Positions 8,090-19,262 of a stretch of 64,000 nucleotides of DNA are shown here, in pieces. Under the pieces are notes generated by a model. The model was not told the origin of the DNA. It saw only the letters and a program-made list of their open reading frames with translations, and ran no database searches. The stretch spans positions 434,001-498,000 of the forward strand of contig OX365935.1 in assembly GCA_947243795.1 (NCBI GenBank), written 5' to 3'. Positions within the stretch are counted from its first letter, which is position 1, and each line of letters opens with the position of its first letter. The DNA comes from Saccharomyces uvarum. Its lineage: Eukaryota > Ascomycota > Saccharomycetes > Saccharomycetales > Saccharomycetaceae. The position numbers and the translations under genes are program-made.

Positions 8090-10117
8090 ATGGGGCTTCT
8101 AAATTCTTCGGATAAAGAAATCATTAAGAGAGCTCTACCAAAAGCTTCGAATAAGATTATTGATGTCGCGGTAGCAAGACTATACATTGCATACCCCAAC
8201 AAGGATGAGTGGCAGTACACTGGACTATCAGGAGCTGTTGCTCTAGTAGACGATCTGGTGGGAAGTACATTTTTCCTGAAATTGGTCGATATCAGCGGCC
8301 ATAGAGGGGTTATTTGGGACCAAGAGCTATATGTAAATTTTGAATACTACCAAGACCGTACTTTCTTCCACACATTTGAAATGGAAGAGTGCTTTGCAGG
8401 TTTACTATTTGTTGATATTAACGAGGCATCGCATTTTTTGAAAAGAGTCCAGAAACGTGAAAGGTATGGTAACAGGAAAACTTTGTTGAATAAAAATGCC
8501 ATTGCGTTGACCAAGAAAGTAAAACAGGAAGAAAAATCTCAGGTCGTACTTGGTCCAAGAGGAGAGTCCTTACTTGACAACCAAAGAAAAAGGTATAACT
8601 ATGAAAATGCGGATACGATTCCAACCACAAAGAATAAAGCTCCTCCTCCTCCTCCACCAACAACTGATACTTTTGATTCTGATCAAGAAAGTTCGTTTTC
8701 CGATATTAAATCAATAACACCATCTGCACCCACTACCCCAGCACCCACTACTCCAGCACCAACGCTTCCTCCTACATCTCCTGAAGTGAAAAAAGAAGAA
8801 GCACACCCTAAACATTCTTTACCACCTTTACCGGCCCATATGGCACCTTTATCAGATCCTCCACAACATAGCGCTCCTCCACAACACAATGCTCCTCCAC
8901 AGGCTCAAAGCAATCCATTTCCGTTTCCGGTCCCTGAAATTTCGCCAGCACAATCCCAAACAAACCCATTTCCATTCCCAGTACCTCAACAAAAATTCAA
9001 TCAACCACCCCCAATGGGAATGCCACAACAGAATAGGCCTCTTCCACAGCTGCCTAATAGGAACAGCCGTCCCGTACCACCACCACCGCCAATGCGTGCT
9101 AATAACGGAGGCGCAAGTGCTTACTCGTCTGCACCTACACCTGCACCTGCACCTGCACCTCCACCAAGGCGTGGGCCTGCACCTCCACCTCCTCCACCAC
9201 ATAGGCTCGGAACTGCTAACACATTCAACGCAATTCCTACTACAGGGAACAGCCTTCTTCCACAGGCTACTGGGAGAAGGGGTCCTGCACCACCACCACC
9301 TCCAAGAGCTTCTCGGTCTATACCAAGCGCACCCATGCAACCTAACCCACAACAATACAATAATTCTAACCAACCTTTAGGATATCAACCTAGCATCAAT
9401 ACGCTATCTCCACCACCTCCTCCAATGACGACTTTCAACAATCTAACGCCGCAAATGACTGCTGCAGGTGAACAAACTCATATGAATGCAGCAGCAACTC
9501 CCACATTCTTCCCACAGCCCCACATCTCTCAGATATCTACACAAACTAATAATGTACAAGTGGCACCTCCACCACCACCAGCATTCCTTGGACAGTCACA
9601 GACACCTCAAACGGCAGCACCGGCAACACCAGCATTCTTTGGACAATCGCAGACATCTCAACCACCTCCCCCACCACCGGCTCCACCAGCACAACAATCG
9701 ATGACGAATGCCGCACCACCTCCACCTCCGCCAGCATTCCTTACACAGCAACCTCAATCTGGAGGTGCTCCTCCACCTCCCCCACCACCCCAAATGTCAG
9801 CAACAGGAACATCCGGAGGCGGTTCATTCACTGAAGCTACCGGCGATACAGGACGTGACGCTTTATTGGCTTCAATCAGAGGCGCGGGTGGCCTAGGTGC
9901 CTTAAAGAAAGTAGATAAATCACAACTAGATAAACCTTCGGTCTTACTGCAAGAAGTACGTGGAGAACCTACCCCACAATCACCTGCAGCTACAGCTAAT
10001 GGCAGCTCGTCCAGGGGACCACCAGCGTCTTTAGCCGATGCATTGGCAGCAGCTTTAAACAAAAGAAAAAATAAAGTGGGAGCTACCGACGACATGGACA
10101 ATGGTGATGATTGGTAA
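8090..10117 (+). CDS. LAS17: Las17/Bee1, yeast WASP, Arp2/3 complex activator
   Basis: A 675-residue WASP homologue that nucleates branched actin at cortical endocytic patches through Arp2/3. Domains in order: an N-terminal WH1/EVH1 domain at about 15-130 (binds verprolin Vrp1), a basic linker near 135-185, a very long proline-rich region at about 190-585 with repeated polyproline blocks (SH3 ligands for Sla1, Bbc1, Rvs167 and type I myosins), a WH2 actin-binding motif near 588-615 (GRDALLASIRG, then LKKV), and a C-terminal acidic tail ending DDMDNGDDW with the conserved terminal Trp. It is about 40 residues longer than the 633 I recall for S. cerevisiae; the surplus probably lies in the repeated Pro/Ala/Thr tracts. 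The start ATG at 8090 gives MGLLNSSDKEIIKRALPKAS, the conserved N terminus. Confidence 0.97.
   Translation: MGLLNSSDKEIIKRALPKASNKIIDVAVARLYIAYPNKDEWQYTGLSGAVALVDDLVGSTFFLKLVDISGHRGVIWDQELYVNFEYYQDRTFFHTFEMEECFAGLLFVDINEASHFLKRVQKRERYGNRKTLLNKNAIALTKKVKQEEKSQVVLGPRGESLLDNQRKRYNYENADTIPTTKNKAPPPPPPTTDTFDSDQESSFSDIKSITPSAPTTPAPTTPAPTLPPTSPEVKKEEAHPKHSLPPLPAHMAPLSDPPQHSAPPQHNAPPQAQSNPFPFPVPEISPAQSQTNPFPFPVPQQKFNQPPPMGMPQQNRPLPQLPNRNSRPVPPPPPMRANNGGASAYSSAPTPAPAPAPPPRRGPAPPPPPPHRLGTANTFNAIPTTGNSLLPQATGRRGPAPPPPPRASRSIPSAPMQPNPQQYNNSNQPLGYQPSINTLSPPPPPMTTFNNLTPQMTAAGEQTHMNAAATPTFFPQPHISQISTQTNNVQVAPPPPPAFLGQSQTPQTAAPATPAFFGQSQTSQPPPPPPAPPAQQSMTNAAPPPPPPAFLTQQPQSGGAPPPPPPPQMSATGTSGGGSFTEATGDTGRDALLASIRGAGGLGALKKVDKSQLDKPSVLLQEVRGEPTPQSPAATANGSSSRGPPASLADALAAALNKRKNKVGATDDMDNGDDW
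8641..9802 (+). repeat. Proline-codon-rich low-complexity tract inside LAS17
   Basis: CCA/CCT-rich, imperfectly repeated sequence encodes runs of 5-9 prolines separated by Ala, Gly and Gln. Short unit repeats are visible, such as three or four tandem copies of GCACCTGCACCT-like units near 9133-9160 and the repeated block encoding AFLGQSQT/AFFGQSQT near 9580-9655. Such tracts change length readily. Confidence 0.8.
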
Positions 10118-10810
10118 TTGAAGATAAAAAAGAATACAAAACTACTATTATAGAACATATGTAATCCTATGTACTTACTACTAATGACAATTAATTGCTT
10201 CTTCAAATTAAAATAACGGACATCAGATAATATATTTGTTCTAGTTTCGATGGAATGAACAATATAGCGATCAAGGGAATAATTACGTAATAAAAAGCGG
10301 TTCCTTTGTGGGGATAATTTAGAGTTGTGTCATTAGCATGAAAACGGACTGTGTAAAAAACGACATGATTTGTCCTCTTATTCGTCTGTATAGATCGAAA
10401 TAAAGTGAAAAAAAGGCAACTATAATATTTATTGTTTAAATACACTTGAAATTTTTTATCTGTAGTTAATTAAGAGGTTGGGCATGAATATAGAATTTTC
10501 TTCCCGTTTGTTAAAGTAACCTTAAAGAATACTAATTGCGTATTTAGTTCATCATCATTATGCTCTTTGCTTTAAGCTATGTGAAACAGAAAGACTGCAC
10601 ATCAGTACATTTCACTGCACCCGTGCCTCTCTTCAGCGTAATTTTTTCAACTTTATGTGCGGAAAAGAGAAAACTCCGGCTCCGTGAGTCCCAGGGAAAG
10701 AGATAGGACAGCCATACAAACAGGATACTACATTAGAGTATATATGAATTGCATATTCGATTGCGACTTACCAGCATCTTTTAACACCAATATACAAAAA
10801 ATAAGCAAAA
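10118..10810. promoter_or_regulatory. LAS17 3' region and RPS30B promoter
   Basis: This 693-base interval follows the LAS17 stop and precedes the RPS30B start in the same direction. The proximal part looks like a ribosomal-protein promoter: a Rap1-type site ACATCAGTACATTT at 10599-10612, a second weaker one CACCCGTGC at 10618-10626, T/A-rich sequence after them, and a TATA-like TATATATG at 10739-10746. The distal part (10118-10560) is AT-rich with nothing recognisable. Confidence 0.6.
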
Positions 10811-11469
<659 letters not shown>

Positions 11470-11921
11470 ATCAATTAAAAATTTGAAGAAACTAAGAACA
11501 AATAACAGTCCCTAGTTATCTCAATACAAAGGTAATTTTTTATATGTATTTATGTTTCAATATTTTTTTTTATTTTGAATATGAAGTAATATTGAAATTA
11601 TGTAACTAGCTAACAATTAAATGTTTCTTTAAGGCGTTTTATTTATCAGAATTATACCGCTTTGAGTATTTGTGTTCTTAGTTGCCGTCTATTCTAACTG
11701 TAGATCTAAAAAGGATTTAACAAGGGTTTTTTCTCAACTATTTTGCCTGGGCTTTATATAATGTGGCAATAAAAAAAGAACTTATTAATGATTTTGACGG
11801 TTGACAGCCTGGTTTACCTCAATACCAACGCAACCCGCTTATTGAAAAGGAGTTCCAAGAGAAACACAATTCAGGTCAAAATCGATTTGAAGCAATGATA
11901 CCGGCGATGACACAAGGCTGT

Positions 11922-11938
11922 TGGAGCTGGTAGCTCCA
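11922..11938. repeat. Perfect 7-bp hairpin in the RPS30B-SER1 spacer
   Basis: TGGAGCT and AGCTCCA surround a GGT loop. It lies in otherwise unremarkable AT-rich DNA, about 450 bases after the RPS30B stop. Its role is unknown. Confidence 0.5.
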
Positions 11939-13131
11939 CGAAACGGTCTATAGTGCTACATAAAATATCAAAAAAAAGTCCTCTGCCTCTAAGTTACATG
12001 ATTCTACTTAAAGCAAGAAACTGGGTAAACTAGCTTCTGTATTAAAAACACAGCGCACAAAGTTTGCGACTGCGTGTAAACCAGGTACTTTCGATGATAT
12101 TCGCAAAGCCGCCTTTACCAAAATTTAACGTTTTAGCAAGGCTACATTTCTGCTTATCAAGTTTACATCCTTTGATTTACAATAATGGGGATTATCAGGA
12201 GAAATTTTTAGACTAGCTTGATGAGAGCACATTAAAACTAATTGTTAGTTTGAGAAGTTTCATTGCAAGATAACAAAAAAGCTCGAGAAAGGAAGACGAT
12301 AAACTACTAGATAGGGAAGGCTAACCTCTGTTGGCAAGATAATTTAGGGTGTAACCATAACAGTACGAGATGGGAAACCATGCATGAACTTCACTTCGCA
12401 AAATTAGGCAAATAGAGACTTTTCACACGAAAACTAATAAACAAGTTTGCCAATTTGAATTATAGATAGTTGTTCTACCAGGGACGCTATTTATGGCTAT
12501 GTTAGCTATTAGTGATGACAACTGCTATTCCCGAAAACGATAAATCATTCATTTTTTCTCCCCCTATTCACACTTAATATTGCAATTACCAATCCATCGT
12601 ACGGTATTTCTACATCGTTAAGCACCTTAGTTAAACTTTTGGATGGGTAGTAAATTTTGTCATAAAGCTATTCTTTCCTCGCATATTATAATCAAAGTGT
12701 AATCCATATGTTATCTTCGAGCCAACGGGTCAAATTTTAGGGAAAAAACATTACATAAAGCACAATAACAAATAGCTCATCACTTTGTCTACCTTATTTG
12801 TTTGGTTTTTTGTGAAGTACAGTTTTACACTGTTAATAAGGGACAAAAGCAGCCAAAGAATAACTGCACTAGATAGATCAGACAGAAATCGCGAAACGCC
12901 AGCCCTACGACTGACAACAAAAAGAGAACAAGTTAAGCACTGAGCTACAGATATGTACGCCTGTGTAGCCCTGAAACAGTATTGCCAGAAAAAACCTAAA
13001 TAAAGAAAAGCACAAACCCAGAAAACGGCATTAATTTATTTTCAATGCCCGCACGGTCGACCTAACCGCAGCCACAATTTTGTCACGAGCTTTCTATCCC
13101 AACTATTCTCACCGTGCGAGACGAAAATTCA

Positions 13132-13137
13132 TGACTC
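13132..13137 (+). promoter_or_regulatory. Gcn4 site upstream of SER1
   Basis: TGACTC within ATGACTCTT lies about 150 bases upstream of the SER1 ATG, with a TATA-like run (GTATATATATAT) near 13190-13202. Gcn4 activates amino-acid synthesis genes, so control of SER1 by general amino acid control is likely. Confidence 0.65.
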
Positions 13138-13286
13138 TTTCCAAGCATCGTGAGTTCATGACTACTTCCGCATATATAACAGGCATATACGTATATATAT
13201 ATGTAGAAGTGGACGAACCTGCATATGTCGTTTATTGAATAGTCAACTGATCAGTTTTACCAATTGGCTATAAGCAATAACACACA

Positions 13287-14474
13287 ATGTCTTTAGAAAG
13301 AGAGGAACCACAACATTTTGGAGCAGGGCCAGCTCAGATGCCCACAGCGGTTTTACAGCAAGCTGCTAGGGACTTGATCAATTTTAATGATCTAGGTCTT
13401 GGTATTGGTGAAATTTCTCATCGTTCGAAAGATGCTACCAAAGTGATTGAAGACTCTAAAAAGCACTTGACCAAATTGTTAAATATTCCTGACACCCATG
13501 AAGTGTTCTACATGCAAGGTGGTGGTACTACTGGGTTCTCATCTATAGCTACCAACTTAGCTGCCGCATACGTGGGAAAACACGGAGAAATTGCACCTGC
13601 TGGTTACTTAGTTACTGGTAGTTGGTCTCAAAAATCGTATGAAGAAGCAAAGAGATTGCATGTTCCAGCTGAAGTCATCTTTAACGCTAAAGACTACAAC
13701 AGTGGAAAGTTTGGCACAATTCCAGATGAATCTCTTTGGGAAGGTAAAATCACAGGTAAGAAGTTCTCATATGTATACTTGTGTGAGAATGAAACTGTCC
13801 ATGGTGTTGAATGGCCAAACTTACCAAAATGTCTGGTAGATGACCCAAACATTGAAATTGTTGCTGATTTATCCAGTGATATTTTGTCTCGTAAGATAGA
13901 CATATCACAATATGGTGTTATTATGGCAGGTGCCCAGAAAAACATTGGTTTAGCGGGCTTAACTCTATACATCATCAAGAAATCTATTCTTAAAAATATT
14001 TCTGGCGCTTCCGAAGAAACCTTACATGAACTTGGAGTACCAATCACACCAATTGCATTCGAATATCCAACAGTGGTGAAGAATAACTCCGCTTACAACA
14101 CAATCCCAATTTTCACATTGCATGTTATGGATCTCGTTTTCCAACATATTTTAAAGAAAGGTGGTGTTGATGCTCAACAAGCTGAAAATGAGCAAAAGGC
14201 CAAGATATTGTACGAAGTTTTAGATTCAAATCCAGGATTTTACAACGTACCAGTGGATAAAAAGTGTAGATCCAAGATGAATGTTGTTTTCACTCTAAAG
14301 AAGGAGGGCCTTGATGAAAAGTTCCTAAAGGAAGCAGCAGCTCGGAAATTGACAGGTTTGAAGGGTCACCGTTCGGTTGGTGGGTTCAGAGCCTCCATCT
14401 ATAACGCCTTATCGGTACAAACCGTGCAAAACTTGGTAGATTTCATCAAGGAATTTGCCGAAAATAACGCTTGA
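13287..14474 (+). CDS. SER1: Ser1, 3-phosphoserine aminotransferase
   Basis: A 395-residue class V PLP-dependent aminotransferase, the same length as the S. cerevisiae enzyme. It converts 3-phosphohydroxypyruvate and glutamate to phosphoserine and 2-oxoglutarate in the cytosolic serine pathway. The N terminus REEPQHFGAGPAQMP is the conserved substrate-binding start of the SerC family. The motif MQGGGTTGFSS (about residues 74-84) contacts PLP phosphate. The PLP lysine is Lys218 in GAQKNIG, and the C-terminal segment LKGHRSVGGFRASIYNA (about 362-378) carries the conserved Arg. The start at 13287 is the first ATG and fits the family. It converges with GSP2, and a Gcn4 site lies upstream. Confidence 0.97.
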   Translation: MSLEREEPQHFGAGPAQMPTAVLQQAARDLINFNDLGLGIGEISHRSKDATKVIEDSKKHLTKLLNIPDTHEVFYMQGGGTTGFSSIATNLAAAYVGKHGEIAPAGYLVTGSWSQKSYEEAKRLHVPAEVIFNAKDYNSGKFGTIPDESLWEGKITGKKFSYVYLCENETVHGVEWPNLPKCLVDDPNIEIVADLSSDILSRKIDISQYGVIMAGAQKNIGLAGLTLYIIKKSILKNISGASEETLHELGVPITPIAFEYPTVVKNNSAYNTIPIFTLHVMDLVFQHILKKGGVDAQQAENEQKAKILYEVLDSNPGFYNVPVDKKCRSKMNVVFTLKKEGLDEKFLKEAAARKLTGLKGHRSVGGFRASIYNALSVQTVQNLVDFIKEFAENNA

Positions 14475-15331
14475 GCCTATTGTAACATACTGGCGTTAGG
14501 TGCTAAGAACCACCTTGTCCAAATTACTATGTAAATGTTAAATAAGTTAGTTTATGAACGCACACAAGATTGCTTGTCCTCGTCAAAGGAAGCCAGATTA
14601 AATGATATGATATGAGACATTCTAATTACAATACGATACCGTGAGAAAAATAATGGTATCCTCGTACTCAAAAGAAGTCTAGTTGTTATAGCCCATTGAC
14701 CAGAAAACAAAATTCATTGTTAATCTTAGATCATCCAGCTCAAGATTGCAATATTGACGATTGACAACCGAGCGAGGCACAGGGCGGAAAGGGTTGAATG
14801 GAAAGAAGCCATTCTCCCCAATATAAGTGGCTCTTTTTATTTTTACATATTAACAGTGTATTTCAAAAGAGAACAAAAACATAACTAGGAACACTTTCGC
14901 TATCTCATATTTTTGGGTTTACTGGGGTTCGCCTATAAGTTCTTTATGATGTTGTTATTCGAAAGTACACATTATACAAAGAGACGTGTTTTCTTTAAGA
15001 ATGAATTTTTTCTTGAAAAATTTTGGATACTTCAAAAAAGTGCGCATTAAAAAGGCCAAAATCTCATGAGGAATAAAAAAAAACTAGGTCTTACCTATAA
15101 TAGGGACGAACTATTATTATACAAATCATGCCATTATGTCCGGTATCGTCAATACCTGATGCTCATATCGAATTAATGAATGGAAAGTTTACAACTTTAC
15201 ATTTAAAAGCGTATATAAATATGTACATCGAAAAAAATGTGCGATGAAAGAGAGAAAAACTGTTTTGAATGTGGGAACGCAAGGACTATATACTAAATTA
15301 GAATTTGTATATAGCGTTGCACCTTCACTTT
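14475..15331. other. Convergent spacer SER1 / GSP2
   Basis: An 857-base AT-rich interval between two gene 3' ends. It should hold the terminators of both. I see no gene, tRNA or repeat of note. A similar-sized gap exists in S. cerevisiae as I recall it. Confidence 0.4.
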
Positions 15332-15994
15332 TTATAAATCAGCGTCGTCTTCATCAGGCAATGGTAAGGCAGTGGCTTGGTCCATTTCTTGCTGGTATTG
15401 GTGCATCAATTGCTCGTCGACTTGGACTTCCGGTGGAGCCAAAGCAGGTGAGGCAACAAACTCCAATTGTGGGTTACCAGCTAGTTTTCTAGCCAGCCAC
15501 AAGAACGGTTTCTCAAAATTGTAGTTGGACTTGGCGGAAATATCGTAGTATTGCAAGTTTTTCTTTCTGTGGAAAGTGATAGTCTTGGCCTTAACCTTTC
15601 TTTCTTTAACATCGACTTTATTACCACATAACACTATCGGAATATTTTCACAGACACGGACCAAATCCCTGTGCCAGTTAGGAACATTCTTGTAAGTAAT
15701 TCTGGAGGTGACATCAAACATGATAATGGCACATTGAGCGTTGATGTAGTAGCCATCCCTTAATCCACCAAATTTCTCTTGGCCTGCGGTATCCCAGACG
15801 TCGAATTTGATCTCACCGAAGTTAGTGTAGAAGGATAGGGGATGGACCTCAACACCGATGGTGGCAATGTATTTTTTTTCAAATTCACCAGTCAAATGTC
15901 TCTTCACAAAAGTGGTCTTACCGGTACCACCATCACCAACAAGAACTAGCTTGAAAGTGGGAACTTCGCCATTACTTTGAACAGGAGCAGACAT
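15332..15994 (-). CDS. GSP2: Gsp2, Ran GTPase
   Basis: A 220-residue Ran-type small GTPase that drives nucleocytoplasmic transport. Motifs: P-loop GDGGTGKT (20-27), switch I with IATIGVEVH near 43-51, switch [19 protein letters not shown] from 67, NKVD base recognition around 124-127, SAK near 152-154, and the acidic C-terminal Ran tail ending PDEDDADL. Like other Ran proteins it has no C-terminal prenylation cysteine. The paralogue GSP1 is nearly identical; the length of 220 and the neighbours SER1 and YOR186W point to GSP2. In S. cerevisiae GSP2 is the less expressed, non-essential copy. Two stress-type cores (16142-16146, 16496-16500) in the shared upstream interval fit carbon- or stress-dependent control, by inference. 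Confidence 0.96.
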   Translation of the reverse strand: MSAPVQSNGEVPTFKLVLVGDGGTGKTTFVKRHLTGEFEKKYIATIGVEVHPLSFYTNFGEIKFDVWDTAGQEKFGGLRDGYYINAQCAIIMFDVTSRITYKNVPNWHRDLVRVCENIPIVLCGNKVDVKERKVKAKTITFHRKKNLQYYDISAKSNYNFEKPFLWLARKLAGNPQLEFVASPALAPPEVQVDEQLMHQYQQEMDQATALPLPDEDDADL

Positions 15995-16991
15995 TACGAG
16001 CGTATATAACTAGTTACAGGTGTATTTCTTATTATACCTTGGCCAGGATGCTTTCCTTTTTTTTTTTTTTCAAAGTAGCTTTATAACAGTCGATCAGAAA
16101 GAGATCAAAACAATATGCACTATTTTCTTGTTTTGTATTTAAGGGGTGACCAAAATCAACAGATGGCCACACGCGGCTTCTGAAAATAGCAAAACTTGGC
16201 AGTGAAAAATACACCATTCGGGTAACGAACCGACAAGGTTGTCATCTGCGATAAATGCTAACGCCATGTGAGAGCTTGACCGTACTCTGCCGTGAAGTAG
16301 CGGTGCATTAACCCGTTTCGAGGCAAAATGGGGCGAGAGAGAAAGAGAGAAAGAGAGAGTAGGCTTTCGATCTCTGCACTATGCAGCTATGTAACCGTTT
16401 TAGTTTGGAGTACAGAAACTGTAGAGCTTGTTTTTACATCTCCCCAAAAACACCTCACTTTGCTTGCGCATTACTAATTCTGTGACCCCTGCTTGTGCAT
16501 TTTACGGAAAACACTCCTCTTTTTATCATAGCAGAGTAGCACAACCGTAGCGGCGGTTGAGACCAGCTAATTGTAGTTCCTCCTGGACGCACGCTATTGC
16601 TTGCTAAGGTGTGGCAATGACGGAACCGGCCGGGGACGGCTGTGGCCGCAGAGCAGCCGCAGAAGCAATGGCAATGGCGCCGGAAAGGAGATGGCGTTCC
16701 GCTAGACGGAAATAGTATTAAGATGGAGCATATTTTACCCAGTAAAGGGTGCCGCTAAAGGAACGAGCACCAGTTTGTTGTTTTCCAGAAGCCAAAAGAT
16801 AATGTATATCGCTTGTCCCACTGTCTTATATAAAAGCTCCGAGCGATATCCCCAACTTGACGAGAGCCTGTCTTAGATGCTCCCTAGATCAGCTAGTTCG
16901 GAATTCAAAGCTGTAGTAGGAGGCACGAAAAGCGGTTTTCTTCTTCTTCTTCTTTTATTCTACTACAAATTACGTAATAACGTTCTTATAC
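15995..16991. promoter_or_regulatory. Divergent promoter region GSP2 / YOR186W
   Basis: This 997-base interval contains STRE-type cores AGGGG (16142-16146) and CCCCT (16496-16500), a GA-rich simple tract at about 16330-16359, a GC-rich patch near 16610-16700, and a good TATA box TATATAAAAG at 16827-16836, about 155 bases before the YOR186W ATG. A pyrimidine run (TTCTTCTTCTTC) precedes that ATG. No RNA gene is seen. Confidence 0.5.
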
Positions 16992-17444
16992 ATGGCTTTG
17001 TTTTCGCAAGTCTTCAATAGCTCCAAGGGAACGCTTCTCAATAAAAACCCAACTGGCTCCTCCACGGACGGAGTCCCCAGAGGGAACGTGCTGTGCGATG
17101 AGCATCACCCTTTCGACAAGGGACTTTTCAAGGCAGCCATACGAGTCTTCAGCAACAGCATCAAGCTGGGGCTGAGAGGCAACCCTGGTCCCAGAGAAAC
17201 GGTCTCCATCTTTCAAAACGAAGACAGCCCACGCGGATACGAGTACCATCCGGTTTGCATGGCGTTTTCTTGGTTCATATTCGGCCTCTTTATTGTTTGC
17301 TTACTGCTTTTTATTACGTTACTACTGACGGCACGATATCCTGGCGGCAATGACGATAGTAGCGGAGCAGAAGCAGAAGCTTCAGTACCGCTAATCAATA
17401 TCAACAGCGAGGAAAAGCAGCTGCTGTTCTCCGGCATAGCCTGA
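16992..17444 (+). CDS. Orphan membrane protein, YOR186W-like
   Basis: A 150-residue protein of unknown function in the position of YOR186W (about 144 residues in S. cerevisiae as I recall). The N-terminal 85 or so residues are polar. A single strong hydrophobic segment, FSWFIFGLFIVCLLLFITLL, lies at about 95-114, followed by an acidic and serine-rich tail (DDSSGAEAEASVPLININSE). The layout suggests a single-pass or tail-region-anchored membrane protein; topology is inference. A canonical TATA box and stress-type cores upstream suggest regulated rather than constitutive expression. I recognise no domain. Confidence 0.75.
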   Translation: MALFSQVFNSSKGTLLNKNPTGSSTDGVPRGNVLCDEHHPFDKGLFKAAIRVFSNSIKLGLRGNPGPRETVSIFQNEDSPRGYEYHPVCMAFSWFIFGLFIVCLLLFITLLLTARYPGGNDDSSGAEAEASVPLININSEEKQLLFSGIA

Positions 17445-17942
17445 TAAGCAACACTGCCGCCCAGCACAAGAAAGAGGAAGACACTACGTACTCTATCTAA
17501 AACAGTAAACGTATATAGGTAGGCCTGGTACGGTCTTTTAATTGACGAATTGATATTCACCACACACCATCGTTACTCACTTGCATGGCATTCATAGCAC
17601 TCCAGCTTTCACACCTCGCATTATTATCCTACTAGAGCATTACCCGTTGCGCTCTTGCCGGGCTTTCTCCTGATTGGTCCGTTCCCCGCTAACCCGCGGC
17701 AGAGCTGGTTTTTCGTCTTTTTAAGGATCTTCCTACCTCACCAGCTGAGAAGTATCTGTTGCAATTAGCATAACCTCTCGAAAGCAGGCTCTCTTCCCCT
17801 TCTGTTAATATTGCATAACGGGTTTTCCTATTTTTGGTTTTTTTTCGTTTTTCTAAGCTGTAATCTAAAAAATTAGAGCTTCTCTGTTTGAGTTTTTTGA
17901 TTTTTCAGTTCTATTCAAGCTCGACAAAAGAAACAGACAGAA
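17445..17942. promoter_or_regulatory. TUF1 upstream region with Reb1 site
   Basis: This 498-base interval follows YOR186W. It holds a Reb1-type motif TTACCCG at 17640-17646 in a GC-richer patch, then T-rich stretches (about 17820-17910) just before the TUF1 ATG, the usual pattern for a constitutive yeast promoter. Confidence 0.5.
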
Positions 17943-19262
17943 ATGTCAGTTACATTACCAAGATTGCTTACGAGAACAGCTTTTAGAGCTCCTCTATCGA
18001 GAAACCTACTAAGGCTTTCTTCTATAGCTTCCAGAAGTTTTTCTCAAACTGCGAGTCCCTACGCAGCAGCCTTTGATCGTTCCAAACCACATGTAAATAT
18101 AGGTACGATTGGCCATGTTGATCACGGGAAGACAACTTTGACTGCTGCCATCACCAAGACTTTGGCTGCAAAAGGTGGTGCCAACTTTCTAGATTATGCT
18201 GCTATTGACAAGGCTCCCGAAGAAAGAGCCCGTGGTATCACCATTTCCACCGCTCATGTGGAATATGAAACCGCTAAAAGACATTATTCTCACGTTGACT
18301 GTCCAGGTCACGCAGATTACATCAAGAATATGATTACAGGTGCCGCCCAAATGGACGGTGCCATTATTGTCGTAGCTGCCACTGATGGTCAAATGCCTCA
18401 AACTAGAGAACATTTGCTATTAGCCAGACAAGTCGGTGTTCAACATATAGTCGTTTTCGTTAACAAGGTGGATACCATCGATGACCCAGAAATGTTAGAA
18501 TTGGTGGAAATGGAAATGAGAGAACTATTGACCGAATATGGGTTCGACGGTGACAATGCTCCAATCATCATGGGTTCTGCTCTTTGTGCTTTGGAAGGTC
18601 GTCAACCTGAAATTGGTGAACAGGCCATCATGAAGCTTTTAGATGCCGTGGACGAGTACATTCCTACACCGGAAAGAGATTTGAACAAGCCTTTCTTGAT
18701 GCCCGTTGAAGATATATTCTCCATCTCCGGTAGAGGTACCGTGGTCACTGGTCGTGTGGAAAGAGGTAATTTGAAGAAGGGTGAAGAACTAGAAATTGTC
18801 GGCCATAACACCACTCCCTTGAAGGCTATTGTTACCGGTATTGAAATGTTCAGAAAGGAATTAGACTCTGCCATGGCAGGTGATAACGCAGGCGTCTTAC
18901 TAAGAGGTATCAGAAGAGACCAATTGAAGAGAGGTATGGTTTTGGCCAAACCAGGCACCGTTAAGGCCCATACCAAGATTCTAGCCTCATTATATATTCT
19001 GTCTAAGGAAGAAGGTGGCAGACACTCTGGATTTGGCGAAAACTACAGGCCACAAATGTTTATCAGAACTGCTGATGTTACAGTTGTGATGAGATTCCCT
19101 GAGGGAGTTGAAGACCATTCCATGCAAGTGATGCCAGGTGACAACGTCGAAATGGAATGTGATTTGATTCACCCAACCCCATTAGAAGTTGGTCAACGTT
19201 TCAACATCAGAGAAGGTGGTAGAACTGTTGGTACCGGTCTAATAACACGTATCATCGAATAA
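17943..19262 (+). CDS. TUF1: Tuf1, mitochondrial translation elongation factor Tu
   Basis: A 439-residue EF-Tu. The N-terminal ~45 residues are rich in Arg, Ser and Leu and lack acidic residues until DRSKPH, a mitochondrial targeting presequence. GTPase motifs: G1 GHVDHGKT (57-64), the switch I region RARGITI (95-101), G3 DCPGH (119-123), G4 NKVD (174-177). Domains II and III follow, with the EF-Tu signature [13 protein letters not shown]. It delivers aminoacyl-tRNA to mitochondrial ribosomes. The length is close to the 437 residues of S. cerevisiae. Codon choice is strongly biased toward preferred yeast codons, as expected for an abundant protein. The start is the first ATG and the only one that provides the presequence. 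Confidence 0.97.
   Translation: MSVTLPRLLTRTAFRAPLSRNLLRLSSIASRSFSQTASPYAAAFDRSKPHVNIGTIGHVDHGKTTLTAAITKTLAAKGGANFLDYAAIDKAPEERARGITISTAHVEYETAKRHYSHVDCPGHADYIKNMITGAAQMDGAIIVVAATDGQMPQTREHLLLARQVGVQHIVVFVNKVDTIDDPEMLELVEMEMRELLTEYGFDGDNAPIIMGSALCALEGRQPEIGEQAIMKLLDAVDEYIPTPERDLNKPFLMPVEDIFSISGRGTVVTGRVERGNLKKGEELEIVGHNTTPLKAIVTGIEMFRKELDSAMAGDNAGVLLRGIRRDQLKRGMVLAKPGTVKAHTKILASLYILSKEEGGRHSGFGENYRPQMFIRTADVTVVMRFPEGVEDHSMQVMPGDNVEMECDLIHPTPLEVGQRFNIREGGRTVGTGLITRIIE

Larger units (their letters stand above)
11470..13286. other. 1.8-kb gene-poor spacer between RPS30B and SER1
   Basis: No frame of 60 codons or more, tRNA or LTR is evident on either strand. The S. cerevisiae neighbour FYV12 (YOR183W) is not seen. 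A perfect 7-bp hairpin TGGAGCT-GGT-AGCTCCA lies at 11922-11938. A near-match to the yeast ARS core, ATTTATGTTTC, is at 11548-11558. The right end is the SER1 promoter. The interval is much longer than I recall for S. cerevisiae. Confidence 0.5.

Noticed and set aside
8852-9793. Antisense and shifted frames of His/Trp/Arg/Gly-rich sequence in LAS17
   Set aside because: They are shadows of the CCA/CCT-rich proline repeats read in other frames.
11548-11558. ARS-consensus-like ATTTATGTTTC downstream of RPS30B
   Set aside because: It matches 10 of 11 positions, and such matches are frequent in AT-rich yeast DNA; no supporting origin structure can be judged by eye.
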